The notes: generated from the letters alone by a model not told the origin. Positions 36,705-52,100 are shown, counted from the first letter of the stretch. The stretch: DNA of 64,000 nucleotides from Mesaphorura yosii (GCA_009869945.1 WIXG01000153.1:1-64000); one strand, 5' to 3'. Numbers and translations are program-made.

Positions 36705-37083
36705 AGAAGTGCTCTTCTCTCTTGTGGTTTAAATCGATTCACGTTGAGTCCCTTTTTAAATTTTTCTTCTTATTTTTGGAAACGAAAGGATTTTTATGGT
36801 AATGAGAACCGTGCATGTGTGGAGACGTCAAAAGGTTGGAGAGTGAGACGGTCCAGTTGGTGGTCTGAGTCTGGTCGGACTTGCTCGTACCATGTGGTCC
36901 TTCTTATTACAATAAAATCTCTTTGAGGAAATTATTGTATCATATTTATGACCGAGGCGTGCTAACATATTCTATAAAAAGAACCCGAGTGGAGTATCGG
37001 GTCGTAAATTAGTCACATGCATCCGAAGGGGTCACAGCTGACCTTATTAAAAGGTCAGGAGCTTCCTTTCATGCCCTCCAACT

Positions 37084-37749
37084 GTGTGTAGGTTTTTCAC
37101 TTTTTTCTTTTTTTTTATCTTTCCAACCGTAAATTATAGGCAAATCTTGATCTTTCCTTCCACACGACTCGGCCCGTCGCTCGCGGATCCGCTGCGTTCT
37201 TTATTCCTTAATTTTATGATTATGATTATTGTTGTGTGCACAGGTAGGTTCTTTTGTGCACATTACCAACTCAGCAAGGACTCTTCCAATGCAATCAAAA
37301 ACAACAAAATTCAACGTTTTTCACGTTTCTGCTTCGCTCTCCGAAACTTGGGCAATAATTCTTCCGTAATAATGTGGAATTTGAAGAAATATATAAATAA
37401 TCATTCTATTCTGTGTCCTGTCTCAATTCTATTTTATTCGTCTGCGGTTGTGCCTCGTTTCCGTACGCAGTGCATGCATGCCGGAGTAAAAACGAATACA
37501 TTAACGAGTCGGCGGGTTGCTCTCTTCGGTGGACCAAACTCGTTGAACTTGACATCGGGTCAGGTCAAGCTGCTCAGTGCACTCATGTTGAGTTTGAGTA
37601 TCCTTAATAACAATATCACGCACTCACGAAGTAATGTACAGATTTCCGAATCAGTTTGCATGGTCCTCGTGATCTTTTCAGCGAAAGAGATTAATTCCAC
37701 TTTTCTCTTTCTATTTACAAAGAACTTGTTGAGAGTCAACAACCAGTGA
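37084..37749 (+). other. Unusually long open frame in the desert (about 220 codons)
   Basis: Open for about 221 codons from a GTG, with the first ATG near codon 44 (MIMIIVVCTGRFFCAHY). The translated protein is Phe/Leu/Ile/Asn-rich with no recognised domain, no signal of repeated structure and no clear start. It may be chance, an exon of an unknown gene, or a remnant. Confidence 0.25.
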
Positions 37750-40700
37750 TTAGCAATCAACAAGAAAGGAGCAATTCACGGAAATCGTGCAATGCAAGCC
37801 TTTCAGCACATAATTTGTCCGGCGAATAAAAGGAGAATTAATGACGTAATTTGAAAGCTGCTTTACTTGTTTGGAATGAGCCAAAAACCAGAAAATAGAT
37901 TGAAGCACTTGATGATGACTGGTTGCTCGTTTGATGAATGAATAGCTGCTAATTTGCAATCAGCAAGTACGATATTAAGCATTTGTCCTCATTTTCTTAG
38001 TATTCTCTCGCTATCAACGTTCGAGGTTTGGGATTGTCATCCTGGGAACCAACATACAATTTTTGGCGTTTGGCCGGGGCGATGCGAGATTTTGGAGTAA
38101 AAGCCAAAAGCAAAAAGCAAAAAACACAAAAACCAAGAACCTTTGACTGACCATTTCAAAAGAAAAATGTGTAATTTCCTGTGAAACAAACTTGGCAGAC
38201 CTGCTGGAGTCAGGCAGGCCTGCTCGCAAGAATTTAAGGCTGCCGGTTCGTCTGGAAGGAATGAATCATTTACGCGGAACTCGCAAACAGCAAAAGAGAG
38301 GTCCATTTCCGCTCGCGAATGGCACAGCAAGACAAAATGCTCGCATTCATTTCAAAAGCAATATATTATTGAGAAATACCTGCTCATACAAAAGAAGAAA
38401 TGGAAACAAGGAATTGAAGTGGAAGGAATTTATTAATAACATAACACATCTCGTTTTGTTCTTCACATGTATTCGTATTGTTATTTCCTTTCTTCCATTT
38501 GTGATTTCAAAACTGAAAAATGAACGCAAGACGCAGAAGCAGAAATTGAGAATTGCTCAGACGGGCTGAAGCCATTTACGCGTATCGTAGCTTCGGATTT
38601 CATTGCGGGTTGCGTTGCGAGCGGAGGAAAGAACAAATGATGATTCGGTGGACCGCCTATTGATATAATTTCGATGGGATTTTTTGTCACCTACCACTGA
38701 GCTCAATTAGTTTTTACCTCAGAGTCATTCTGTCTGCTGAGAAAATTTAATATTACCTAATGGCATTACCGGCATCTTTCCTTTGCCTTGCCGAGCTGCG
38801 TACGTGTACATGCTTCATTCTCATTTCTTCATCAACAAATTATCAAATTCTCTCACCTCACAACTGCCAAGATGTGCGAAGCGATGTGCACGGTTCCTTG
38901 TCTACAATCCGACTTCATTTCGCCTGTTGTGCCGTGCGTAATTGCATCGCGATGCAAGTACAATGGAACCAAGCATATTAATGATGATTTCATATGTACG
39001 CTTTGAATCATCATCGTTTCTTAATTTCGTACGTGTTTCTTTTGTAAACCGTCATTCCCAATCCAAGTCACAACCGCAAGTTACAAGATTGGATAATGGA
39101 GAAGATGATTGTATGCATAGAAGGTGCACCTGGTAAAAATACTACTAAGCTGGTTCATCTTCTTTTCTTCTGCAGCAAGACAGATAAATCTCGAGCTGGA
39201 GATCTTAAATTGGCCTCCATTTGCTTTGCTACGTTTTATGGAAGCGCATTCTTTCCAATAAGAATGAAATCACACGTGGAGACAAATAATTAGCTTCCTT
39301 TTTCAAGAAAATTGTAACTTCTTCCTTTCACAGGGCAGCGCTGCGCTGTGCAGTCATCAAAATTCCTTTCGCTGAAGCAGAAACTGGGACGGAGCAAGAC
39401 AGAATGACCTCCTGATGTCAGAATTGAACACAACAGAAAGGATGAACTCCTCGACTTTTTCTATCTCACTTGTAAAAAAAATGGTGTGCTTACAGCATGG
39501 ACGAAGTTAATTACATTGAGCCATCTTTCCGTGCAGATAAGATTCCCTATTTTCCGAACAATTTTTGGCCGCACATCGCCAGTCCGTAATTTCAAGTACG
39601 GGAAAATTTTAGATTTCTCGCGACTCTAGTAGGAGAAATTTGGATTTACTTTGCCGCTGCAGTGTTTTCCTCACCCCTTTTATAATTTATCGGTTCAATT
39701 TCTTGTGGCCACCGCTGGTCGTCGTGCCATAATTGAATTAGCACTAGCGACTAGCATAGCGGTATCAAGCCATACGAGGAGGAGCAGGAATGGCAGAAAC
39801 TCGCGTCGCCTTGAGTCAGCAAGTACGTTGTGGTCGCCATGCTGAGATGACGAAGAAATATGAGCAAAGTTTTCCTATTTTCGATTTTAGCAAAAAGCCA
39901 TCCATTCTGGGCAGGCAGCGTAGCGCAGCGGCGAGACATGAGTGCGAGAAGAAAGTGGTGAAAAATGGTACATGTGTTTCCATTATATTTTTATGAGAAT
40001 CAAAAGAGTTTCGTTGGAAATGTCTGCTATCTATCACTCTGTTGTGCTCTTTTCGCCTTTCGGGTCTCCATCTCGCGCTCCAAGTCCGAATGGGGCGACA
40101 GCAGCAGCTCCTGGGGAATTTATTACGATTGCAACCCGAAATGACAAGAGATACATTTTCTCCCATGTTATTACCCTGCCGAAATTTTGATTTAATGGCA
40201 TTGCCAAATGTAATGTCTAATCCTAATGTGTATTAAGTTCCAGCACAGCTTTGTACAGATTGTAAGCAGTAAGCAGTAGAATTAATAGCAGAATGCGTTG
40301 CGAACGGGATGGACTTATCAGACCATGACGAAGATGCGTTACAACATTAAACAGTGGGAGTACAATGACAAAGCGAGAGAAAACACGGACACGGAATTCG
40401 AATCCAAGACGAATTTGTTGACGATGACGACCATATTGAATCAAAAGATATAAAATGATAAAAGGGAGTGTAAGAGTTGGGAATGAATTCAATTTAAAGA
40501 AAATGCTTGACTCGAATGCGAAGCACGAGTGCTTTCGATGCGACGACGACGACAAAGATAGCAGTGTAGCGTTGCATGTGTGCATGAAGGGGTAGGCCAT
40601 TTTGAGCATGATTTGATGGAAAAATAAGTACAGCCCACCTGGAGCTATCAGAATAATTGGTATTCGCCCGTGAGTGCATTACATTGTTACTTTGCAGCAG

Positions 40701-43080
40701 CGCTGCGTTGTGCTGTGCTGAGCAGCGAGCGAAAGACTACCACTTCAGCCAGCACAATAATTCTCCACATAAGGCGAGTACACTTTTTGTAGTTCTTGAC
40801 AAATTACAATGAATAAAAATAAACATTTTGAGCTGGAGTGAAATAGGAAATGCATGCTTGATGCGTGCACTGAGAGAACCAAGCCAGGTGTGAAAAGATT
40901 GTGTTTTGTTCGTCTTTGATGATGATGACGAGAACCAGAACTGGAAATGTGAAGCTCCTTTTCTGAGCATTTTAATAAAAACACGAAGAACGCCCCTTCC
41001 TACGCGAAGTGTGGCCAATCCTCTTCGCCCATAAAAAGCTGTTGCATTTTGAGAAATCTTTTTACGTGAATATATTTTTGGACAGCTTCTCGCCACGATT
41101 TCTAACAAAAATTCGCCTTGCGTGTGAAATACGGTGAGATTGCATGCGAATTTGGCGTCTTCCCATTCTGGCAGCAGAAAGGCAGAAGTGTTCACATCGC
41201 ACAAGCATGTGAACCAGCAAAGGCTTGAGATAAGTTCTTCCTATTTTGGCATTTTCTCACATCCACATTGTTTAGCATAATTAACATTAATCAAGTGGTG
41301 TTCGTTCACCGTGCGCGTACGCACGGCGTGCTGTGAACGCACCAAGCAAATGATAATTTATACGTGTGATGATTGAAAGCATTTTGTTCTCACCATGTAC
41401 CTCCTCCCAGTGATCAAAAACAAATGAATTATTATTTCGCATAAATCAAGTTTGCAAAAATGTACTGTAATGTGTAGCACCAGCACAGCGAAGCATAGAG
41501 AAATCGCAAAACGTAATTTGCATGTCCAGAAATAAACGTGTATATATTTGTAATTTTAATGAGTTAAAGTTCAAGTTCGGAATGATTAAATTTTAGTTCC
41601 TAATTCGCGGGCTTGAAACTATCTTCAAGTTTTATCAAGCTATCTGAATGAGAATGAGTTACTTTGAATTTGAAGCCAGATTTGTGAAAACTCAAATGGA
41701 ATACTAACACATAGGAAAGGAAAACACTTCTCATGAATGATTGAATTCGCATTTTCTGATGTTTGCTCATATTTTACTCGTTGAAATTATGCTTTGCCTT
41801 ATTAGCATTGAATAATGAATTAATGGAGTATTTAAGCACCAATTTGCCAAAGGTCACGAGTCGCACCCTGCCGAACATGCCGCAGAAACCCTCAAGAAGT
41901 TTGATACTTGGAAGTTGGAAGAAGCGAGGACGTGCTCAGTTTTGGTCCTCCGTTTCTCGTTCCATGATCTCACGTTCCTGGCACCGGCCCGACTATAATA
42001 CATTTTCTTTCTCCCATACTGTGAACTTGCCTGACAGGTAATACCTCTCTAAAATGATTAATTTCAATCGTGTGTTAAAGAATCAAGACACACACGTGCG
42101 ATACATCGAGCGATAAGACGAGGATTCTACAGTTTGAAGCCCGTGTTTTATTACTTGACATCAGACACGTACGCTTGAACCAAACATAACGTGTTGCGTC
42201 TCATTTTTATTATTCGTGCATTGTATTCACGCGTATCAGTATCATCATCGTCGTCATTATGCGTCCCGCAAGCCTTTGGAACCCAGAAATCATTATCATT
42301 TCTATTACAACCATGTTTGTTGATACTTTTGTCCATATTTTCATAAACGCACGAGAAAATACATTTATTATCTGATCACTGCGTTTTTTGTCAATTCAAG
42401 TTTGACAGATATTGTAATGCATAATTCCATTTCATATTCTCTTCTGTATCTGATGTACTGCAAGACTGCAACCCAGCGCCATTAGCATTATGAATATTAT
42501 GACATTTCCTTTGTGACCTGAGTTTGTAATGTTTTGTGTAACGACAACGGAGACAATAAAAGTGTCTAGTTTTATGTTCGTCCATTTTTCTTATTGTGAT
42601 GTGACTTGTGCCTTGCATAATGGAAAAGACATAAAAATATGAAAGCGATTGTTGTTTTTATTATTAATGTTCCATGCTGGACATTTCCAAACTGAGAAAG
42701 CCGAATGAATGACGGAACAGCACCACCATGCTTTGTGCAAGGGACCTGACCACAATTTAAATCTTAAGGATTGCAGATGTAATGTAATTTCAGCCCATCT
42801 CGTCATCGCGTATGTGTTTGATTCTGAGAGTTCTTAGAGTTAAATCAAGTCTGCGTCCTGCGTCTGAAGTGGTCATGGCTGAGACATCTTCTTCCATGTA
42901 GGCGGACTTTTAATCTTCCATTTCCCCGTGCCCTTGCAAGATTTTATTATTGTGCATTTGATTGTATTCACAATAATATGTACATTTGTATAAATTGATA
43001 AAGATCTCATGATGCGAGTTGCAATACAGGCAGCTCTACTACAAGTCCCCACTACAAGTTCTTTTAGTTTTAGCTTCAAG

Positions 43081-43135
43081 CTCAGATTCAGACTCTCAGA
43101 CAACTACTGATACGAGTTGTTGGAGTCTTCTGAGA
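43081..43135. repeat. Imperfect inverted repeat in the desert
   Basis: CTCAGATTCAGACTC...CAACT on the left matches, inverted, AGTTGTTGGAGTCTTCTGAG on the right around a short loop (CTGATACG). About 18 of 22 positions can pair with small bulges. It could fold as an RNA hairpin if transcribed. Confidence 0.4.
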
Positions 43136-46100
43136 TTAGCCGTACGGCAGAAAATATGAGGCACGGCCGTGAGTCTATGCTAAGGGATTATCAAAGTCAT
43201 CATCGACTTCAGTCCGTGTCGTAGTGTTGTTTTGCTCATGTAACTGAAATCGAATATTTTAATAGCAGTCAAGCAGTCGTCATCAGAAATTCGAAATTAT
43301 TACAAACTCTCATCATCATCATGATTTTGCTTAACCGTTTGATTGATTTGAAATATTGAATGAATGATTCGACCAATTCTTGAATTTTTATGTCTTGCTG
43401 CTTGCTCCTTGAAGATGATCCATCAGGGGATTACTGCACATTTAATACTCAGTGCTCTTATCTGGCATCTGACAGACAATTGAAAACACGCACCTCAGAC
43501 TTCAGAATTCAGGCTCTTGTACACCTAACTCAACACGGTGTATTATTATTCGACGAGCAAGCGCGCTTGGCTACACGTTTAATCAACATATTGGAACAAA
43601 TCCAATTAAATCCTGTTGCAAGGGTGTAAGTTAATAATTTTGGCACTCAGCAAACACGCACGGACGGCGAATAAACGAATAAATGAGAGGATGCACACTT
43701 CAGCGTGAGAATAATTGAGTGTTGATGAAGATGAATGTGAAGAGGATGCCAATGAAATCATCATTATCACCAACTGTGTTGAGCTCATGTTAACAAAGCA
43801 TTAAATCATTCCTGCTCGTATGCACAACAACAATGTTCGAAGTTTATCGTGATAATCAAGTTTCATTACGTCTTACTTTGTTTCATTTCAACTTTTGCGT
43901 ACTTCGCATTCGCACTTTGGCTTCAGTAGAATTTTGCAACGAGTTTGGTGTGTTTAATGCTCTCGCTCTGCGACCGGCCGAGAGTCCATTAAATGAAATT
44001 GAACCATCTAACTCAATAATTGTCATTATTATTTCGGTGTAATCCATTTCCTAAACTGGCCATATTTCTATCAAACCACACCATTAAGTCCACTTACGTT
44101 CATATTCTATGTGTTATTTGGGCTCTCCAAATAGACTCAAGCTGTGATGGAGTGAACTCGTAATCTTATTTTTATGTTACTCCACTCTCTCAGAAATAAT
44201 CTCCCTTAATCTCATTTATGACTATTTGCGTTGTTTTACTACGCCGCACTTAATACCATTAGCTGTTTTCTCGTAAAATTATAGTGGAAATCCTGGGAGT
44301 CCATTTAATCCAATAATTCTTAATATCTGCCAAAATTCAGAACTTTTCGTGGAAACTTTGAGAGCGCCAATAAATTATCGCCAGCAAACTTTGCGGAGAA
44401 ATGTGCAGTAAATGAGGGAAACTTTCGAGAGCCGAGAGTAAAAATTACATTTATTGCACCCATGAACAATTGATAAGAATTCACATCGCTTTAAATGCAG
44501 TATAAGAGTTCTAAAAATGTCTAACATGTATTTTACTCGTATTAAACCTGCATTTATTTGCTGGTACAAAACAAAACAAAGTCTCCCTGCCGCGAATTCC
44601 TTCCCTGTTTCAGCTTTTCGCTGCTGCTTTGAATTTGACTTCCATTCTGTTCTTATACCGTCGGTTTGTCTTCGACATTGTCAAAACTAAAACTATTTGT
44701 CGAGTAATTATAGGTTGCTCGCAGAGTCGGAAAATGCAATCGCATAAATCACGTTGCTTCTGAAAAGAATTCGGGAACTCCCTTACGCTTTAGACGAGGA
44801 GGAAAAGGGCCGTGTGGGAAAATCGTGTTTTAAAGTCACCTTTGGAGATCTAGATGTGAAAAGTCAAATCATTCCAAATCCAGAGCGTATTTAACTGTGC
44901 AGCAATCCCCGCTGTTGTTCCATTCTTGTAACTTGCTGATCCTTTCGTCGTCCACCGCTTACTCATTGTTGTATATAGTATTATGAGATTTTTTGCGCAA
45001 TCTCCCCGATCTATTATTATCTTGTTCCCTTTGTTTGCTGTAAAATTTGTGAATTCTTATTCGTACGTAATTTCGGGCTTGCTACCTGGAGAAAAGGAAT
45101 CAAAGGGTCACCCATGCAGGTATGAACACGAAACCTGCGCATTATTCTGAATAAAAACCTTCAATTTTCTTCATTCCACATACGTTTCATAACCTTTTAA
45201 ACCCGGTTCTCGTCCTGGGAGCATTTTCCATTGTTATGAGTCCGTGCTTTGTGTCATACTTAACATTGTGACGGAACAAATGAACATGTTCTTTGGGGAC
45301 TCGACATTATTAAAGCAGTAGAAAATAGAAAAATTATGTTCTCACTGTCACAACGCACTTAAAGTCTGACAAATATGAACAGGGAGCACTGTTATTTAGA
45401 GACTCCATCAACAAAAGGCACTTCATTACAATTCAGATGCTATTATGAGGACTCGATTCTATCGAAATGCCATTACCATTGAGCATTGAAGAGAAATGTC
45501 ATGCATAATGTTAAAGAAGAGCTGCAATTTAAAGGCACAAAGGCAGGAGTCTCAAAGGCGTGTTTTTTGCACTCTGATAATTATCATCTGAATTCTGAAT
45601 TTGTTGTTCGCTCGAAAGAGCTCAACATACAGCATAAGAATGACAAGAAGGCAAAGAACCGGAATACAATGGTGGCGACTGTGAACGGGTTTCGTGCATG
45701 CAGCAATTTGTCACTTCCATAATCTTCAAATCTTCACATCACACAAAAGTCACCAACCTGCGAGCCGAGCCAGGTTCTCGCAGTGACAATTCCCAATGCA
45801 GATCCACAACACAATAAAGCTCTCGGAGTCAGAAAAAAACGTCGTCTTTGCCAAAATCTCATGAATTTAGATTGCTGCAAATTAATTGTTGTTATTGTCG
45901 TAATTTTGAGAGAAACAAAAGAGATCCGACTTTTTCCGCGACTGCGACTTGAAGAATTGTGCATTGTTGGGTCCATTGTTAATTTTAATTCGAGCATTAT
46001 AAATTCCTGTCGTGACTGACTGAGTTCGACTACCGTGCAGCCATTTCTTCGTCTCAAGGTGCGTGAAATAAATGTCACGGTAAAATAATTGTCTGTGCAG

Positions 46101-49100
46101 TGGAGGATGTGATTGTCAACAGCATTTTCCATTGCACGCATAAATTAACAGTCAGTCAGACACATCGCAGAGACAAAAATGCATTTTAAAATCAGGATAC
46201 GGTTTTCGTTCACTGCTGACGGATTTCTTCACAGAGAACCGAGACAAAATGGCTGCCTTTGATGTGGCGTGGTTCATTAACCAAGATTTCAAGCTTCACG
46301 CATGAACAATAATGCTTTAGAATACAGCCATGCTCAGGGAGATGAAAACAACTCCCATATCAAATTTGAAATGCGAAGAAACGAATAAAATTCAAGCATT
46401 TCATTTTACATTTCCTAAGAAAAGAACTACAATTTTCAGTTACGTCATCATTTGCTACTCAAGAAGGCATTGAAGTTTCGTAATGCTTGCTGCCTCGTGT
46501 CTTCCTTGTGCTGCGCTAAGCGAATTGCGAACTTTTAAGCGAGGAAGCGTACGTCGTTTACAAAATCAGAATTTAAGTATGCTACAGGAAATAATAAAGA
46601 GTTAGGTGGTGGTTCAGTTTTTACGTTTGTACTAGTTTTGGTACCTTTTTAGATCAATTCTAAGTATTTATTGGGACAAATTCGATATTTATACCTTGAA
46701 ATGGGAAATCAACACCCAGTTTTGTGTTATTGAAGTCTTGCCCAACCTAGTAAAAAGATTTACTAATGTGTTCGTTTCCCAATTCGCATTTCCTCATTTC
46801 TCAATTGCCTGCATTGTGTTCCTTCGAAAATTCAATTCATGTCATTGTGCCGAATTCATTGTCTAGCATTCCGATTGCGACATTTCATGGTTACCTGAAC
46901 TGATCGTTCCAAGCTCTAATAAATTGATACAGCGTACTGCAGCGTTCAGTCGTATTCATGTCAATCTTATCGAGTTCTCGATAAATACGAGTTTAATTAA
47001 ATCAACAATGCAGTGCACTGCAGAATTACAGAATTGGGCAAGCGATTTTGAGCACTCGATTATGAAAGCAGCAACTCTGAATTTTATTAATGACTACTGT
47101 GACTTATTAAAATTAGTTTGAAGTTTTCATTTAATTTAACTGTCAGCTCTGAAAATTCAATTCTTCACATCCGAATCGAGCACAATCACAATGGCCGCTT
47201 TTTATTGATGACATTGATTATCAAATCAATTATTTTTTGTGCCAGCTTCGACCTAACAATGGCTCTGCTCGGCCGACGTTTACCATGCAACTTTCAGAAA
47301 GCTCCTACGATATGAGGCCGTAGAGACTGCTCTTTAAATGAGTCGATTTATTATCCTCTACAAAGAGAAACTCCACCCATTTCAAGTTGAATGTTCCAAA
47401 GAGAACAATGCGACGCATTGGCACTTAATAATCGTTGTCGTAAGAAGTGGAAAAGTAAATTTTAAACTACTTAATTTATTATTCTCGTACCCACTGCATT
47501 GTCTGCCTCTGCCCGCTAGTTATAATCACGGCTCAGACCGGCTTCATGTAATGGTACTTCGTTTCAATTGAAAAATATTTAATTTATTTAATCTCATTGT
47601 CAAAATCTTGACGCATAAGCGCTTAGCTTAGCCTTTGTGCAATGCAACCTGGAAAACGGAGAGAACAGTTTATTCAGCTTAGAGAGCGATCAGTAATTTA
47701 CTGGTCAAAACGAACTCAAGCACAGAATTTGTGCCATTTCATTGTGCGATTCGTAGATTCGTTTTGGAGAAGATAGACCGAGATAATCGTTGGAATTCCA
47801 AATTCTTAAAGCCGTGTCGATGCGCGATGATGACTCTAAAGTCTAGAGATTACTGCCTGCGTCCACTGCGCATAATTCGGCAATTACTGAATCAAGGTCC
47901 GAGATATCAGCATACAATGCAGGCGATGACGGCGGCATTTCACCCATTTATCATAAAACGAAAGTTAACAATAGAAATTATTGTATTATGATTGCCTCTA
48001 TTCTTATTGTTGTATTATTAATAACCACGAAAACATTCCTCTCAAGTCCTATCACCCAAACTCATCGTTCAACTAAAAGTTACTATGTAACGATTGAAAA
48101 GCTTAAACTTAAGCTTGAAGAGCGTCTTGAAGAGGACTTGAAGTACAAAAATACTGAGAGTTATCATTCCAACGACAGACTACGTCTAGGATTATAATTT
48201 TATAAGTGCGTCGTGTAAATCTCGACAGTAATCTCATAGACTGATTTGAGATTTTGAAGAAAAATGATGTGCCCAAGAAATCCAATTTCGTCTGTAAAAA
48301 ATCAGGGTTCGAATAGGAGCAGAAGAATAATAGCAGGAATAGCAGCAGTAATCAGCGTAATTTTTTCATCCGCTGTTGTGTGATGTTAATAATATTTCCC
48401 TCCGGTGAGAATGACAAATGAATTGTCTTTGATATGATGATGGGTGTGTTTTTTGCCCCGGCTTCGTATATGGGAAGAAATCGGGATGGAACGCCATAGG
48501 TGGCTTTTTCCGTTTTCTTCGTTTAGTCCAAATTCACATTGCTACGCTGATCGCATCGCAGTCGAGTCGCGGCAATGTAGCATGTGTGAGTGTGCAGGAT
48601 TCTTTGAATGCGAACATGGTGGACAAAGGCTAAACAGGTACAAGATGAAAGATTTCCCAATTGAAAAATTCTTCGTATTGTATATTTATTGTTTCGCATA
48701 ACAATATTATTATTGCCTTATTCCCGCTTGCGCTGTAGCCTGCCCAACTTTTCCAATTCTTTCTAAGTGCGTCTTGTGTCCCTGCATGGGTCTTGTATTT
48801 CTCCGCTGTATTGTGCCCTCACCAATCCAATATTAATAAGTTTAACCTTTCCATTGTTGAGCGTGCTTGCTCGTACCGTCACCAAATTCTTCTGCTCGCT
48901 TCGAGCCTGATGGACAAACCTAAAACAAAATCGATTTGGTAACCTGCACCAAGCAAAGCACCCGAGTCATGTAGACCAAAGCAAAACACGGCCTGGCCAG
49001 GCCGGAATCATGTCGATGAAGACGGTGATAATGGCACGGAGTCCTCCAAACTTTATACTTTAATGTGGCATTTATGATCAAATGTAGAGATGTGTGTAAC

Positions 49101-52100
49101 CAGCATGTAATTTACTTGGTTATCGTGATGCAGCTAAAACAGAGAAATAAATTTGTAGATTCAAGCATTGCAAAGACACGAAGAAGCGTCTCGGAGGAAA
49201 AGAGTTGCTCAATAAATTCATACATGACACGCATAAAATAATAAAAATTCATGCGTTCGTGGTTCGACCGGAGAAATGTTATCCGTACTTTTGTGTCTCT
49301 CCTTGTGAAGATAAAATCACCGAAACTGGGCAAAGAGACTTTTTTAACACCGAGTCCCCACTGTGATTTATTTTTGGACATTAAAGAAAAACACGAATTT
49401 CATAAACTTGTCCGGCATCTCTCCTCTCATCTGAATGCCAAGTGCGGCCCCCAAACAGGCTTCTGTGTCTAATGAGTTGCGACTTTTATGAGATTTTGTT
49501 TCTACATTTTCAAATTTGTTTTCTCCACAAAGCAGGCATTTCAAAGTTATGGACCGAGACTGAGGACGCGGACGCAAGAAGAGACAAGCCTCTTTCTCTT
49601 CCCGAAGGATGAGCATCGTCTTTTGTTGCGTCCTGCGGTGAGTTTAAATTTATCCATCTATCTTGGAACTGCTGCTCCTGCAACCCTTTCCGAGCAAGGC
49701 AATGTTTTAATAGAATCCAGTAATTTTGTATCAACTTTGTTTCAGGGGTTGGCCCCAGAGAGGAAAAATACTTTTCTCTCATCTCTCGCAGCTTCTTTCC
49801 TCTTTTATTATTTTTCTCATCATTTTCATTTGGAATTTGCACAACAGGGTGTCGTTAACCAATTCATCTCTCTCCGAAGCCAAGCCACAAGAACGCAGGG
49901 ACAATAATTACATTACATTAGACTGCATAACGTACATATGGTAGATATATCGTGGGCACAAACTGGAACCATAATTATGATTCATTTACTTCAGTAGGCT
50001 TGTGGAAGGATAAGCAGCAGCAGGCAAGACAAAGGATTAGGAATGATTCGACCGAGAATGAAAACAAGGTTTCAATATAAACGAATTAACTGTTATTTAT
50101 GTCGAGTGCGGACTCAATTTGTGCTCATTCAAAGCCTTCTCAAATTAATGTGAACAGTAATTTAATTTCTTCTTAACTCTGCATAATTGAGGTTCCAGGT
50201 TTGCAGAAACCCATCTCCGCTGCCGGAGACGGAGGAGAATGAATGAATTAATCCGGCGCCAACATGTCTATTATTAGTAAAGATCATTTCGCCTGGATGT
50301 GCGCTCGTTTAAGAAGTAACGAATTGCAAAAATGTCAGAGATCCGGGGAGTCCATTCTGCGTTTTTCCAGCAGGTGTTTTGCGCACTGCTGCAACTCAAA
50401 TTAAAAGAATCAAGGCGATGAAAGAATGTGAGCAGAAATTCCTGAGTTTATTGAAAAATTAAAAAGGCAAGTTATTAATTTGGCTAAAGACTCCCGTCGG
50501 TTACTTTCTTTCAATCTTTCTTAAGAAGACTGAAATAAATGGCCTGAATGAACTAAAAATCCAGTCTGCCATTGTATTATGTGCACCATGCCCGTGCGCA
50601 GCCAAGCCTTCAGCTTCGTATGATATATGTTACAATCGCATTAATATTATTTGAAATTAATTAAATTAGGAAGAATACTATGAGGGACGAAGAATTCTTT
50701 CACGGCGAGTTAAACACCTGAATCTCGAAATATGAAATACGACAATGGAGAAATGACTCCGTCGGTCGGAGATGAGATAATAAGATCAAATGATGCCCAA
50801 AAGCAGAGCGGACTCAATTCATTTTCTGAAAAGACAGAGAAATGGTAAGGAATTCTATTGTATTTAACTTCATCTTTTAATAATAATGATACGTAAGTGA
50901 GAATAAAGCATTCTACACAAAAAGGGTCACCAAGAGGGTCATGCCAGTTGGAGATTATTTCCCGCACGTGGTTCCTCGTAACATTAAATAATGATAAACC
51001 ATTCATAAATCATTTTCCAAATCTTGAAAGATTTTTCATACCGCGAGTCGTGCCCTGCGTGTGCACACGCTCAGTCCGAGTCCAAGTACTTATCATCTAC
51101 CCGCGTCCTACCGTAAAGGATCGGCTATGCAACAGATGCACCATTTCCATGATAAGAGCTTAAACTATTTCTTATCTCTTTCTGTTTCACACAATAATTA
51201 ATTACTTCATTTTCGACATTTCCCTCCTTCTATTGTACTAAATTTGGGGGAAATGCTCGTTCCACAAAATATGTCTTGTCCGTTTCTTATCTTTATACCA
51301 GATCACTGTGTTTTTCATGCCTTTCACAAGTCATTCTGTGGCGATGCTCTCCGTTTGTCATTATCCGGAGGTGAGGTTGGCAACAAAGCTGAAGGGTCTC
51401 AAGACTGTAAGCCACAGAAAATATACAATTCCGCATGGTGTGGTACGTTAAAGTGACAAAGGAATACTCCAGTAGATCCGCTGATAATCTGATCAACCAA
51501 TGACAAATGCCCGTAAGTCACGTTTTGATTACAGGTGTTCGAAAAAGATGAATTTGGCACTTTCGTTCGGCAAGATTGAGATTTGTTGGCAGGAATTGGA
51601 TGCACATATTCGCATAAAGACAAAGCTTTGGGTCATACTTCATAGAAAATAAAAAGTGTTAAATAAACACGACACAACTTGTTGGAATGTATTTTGAATT
51701 TATTAGAAAACTTGTTCAACCCGCATGTATCTGGATAAAATTGGTATCTGAAATTCTTGACATAAAGACTTAACAATTAGCAACTCATTTCATAAAACAA
51801 AACAATAATATGTATTAGAAGAAAAAAAAACTGGCGTATCCTGCGTACAGCTTCCGTCGACTTCATGCCTATACATGAACAGCAATTTGAGCAATAAATT
51901 TATTGTATTTGAGCGTGGACATGTGAAGTTTTAGGCTCGAGTCACAATAACTGAACCAGGAACCTCACCATTTAAAAAAATTCAGATGACGAACTGAAGT
52001 TCCAAAGTCTCAGTGACGCCTCCAGTTCGTAAAATTGAGAATTTCATACGAAACGTAACGTTTTGCACGACTCCCTTCAACATTTCGTCTTGGAACTGAA

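Noticed and set aside
38192..38569. 125-codon plus-strand open frame
   Set aside because: Length is within chance for the desert, no domain, no splice or start support, and Lys/Arg/Asn-rich composition follows the base composition.
40737..41204. 155-codon minus-strand open frame
   Set aside because: Ser/His/Phe-rich low-complexity translation, no family, and length not exceptional for a 64 kb search.
41304..41338. CCGTGCG/CGCACGG hairpin flanked by GTTCAC/GTGAAC
   Set aside because: Seven-base arms are short and the outer pairing needs a six-base bulge; not clearly beyond chance.
47009..47022. 14-base palindrome TGCAGTGCACTGCA
   Set aside because: A few 14-base palindromes are expected by chance in 64 kb.
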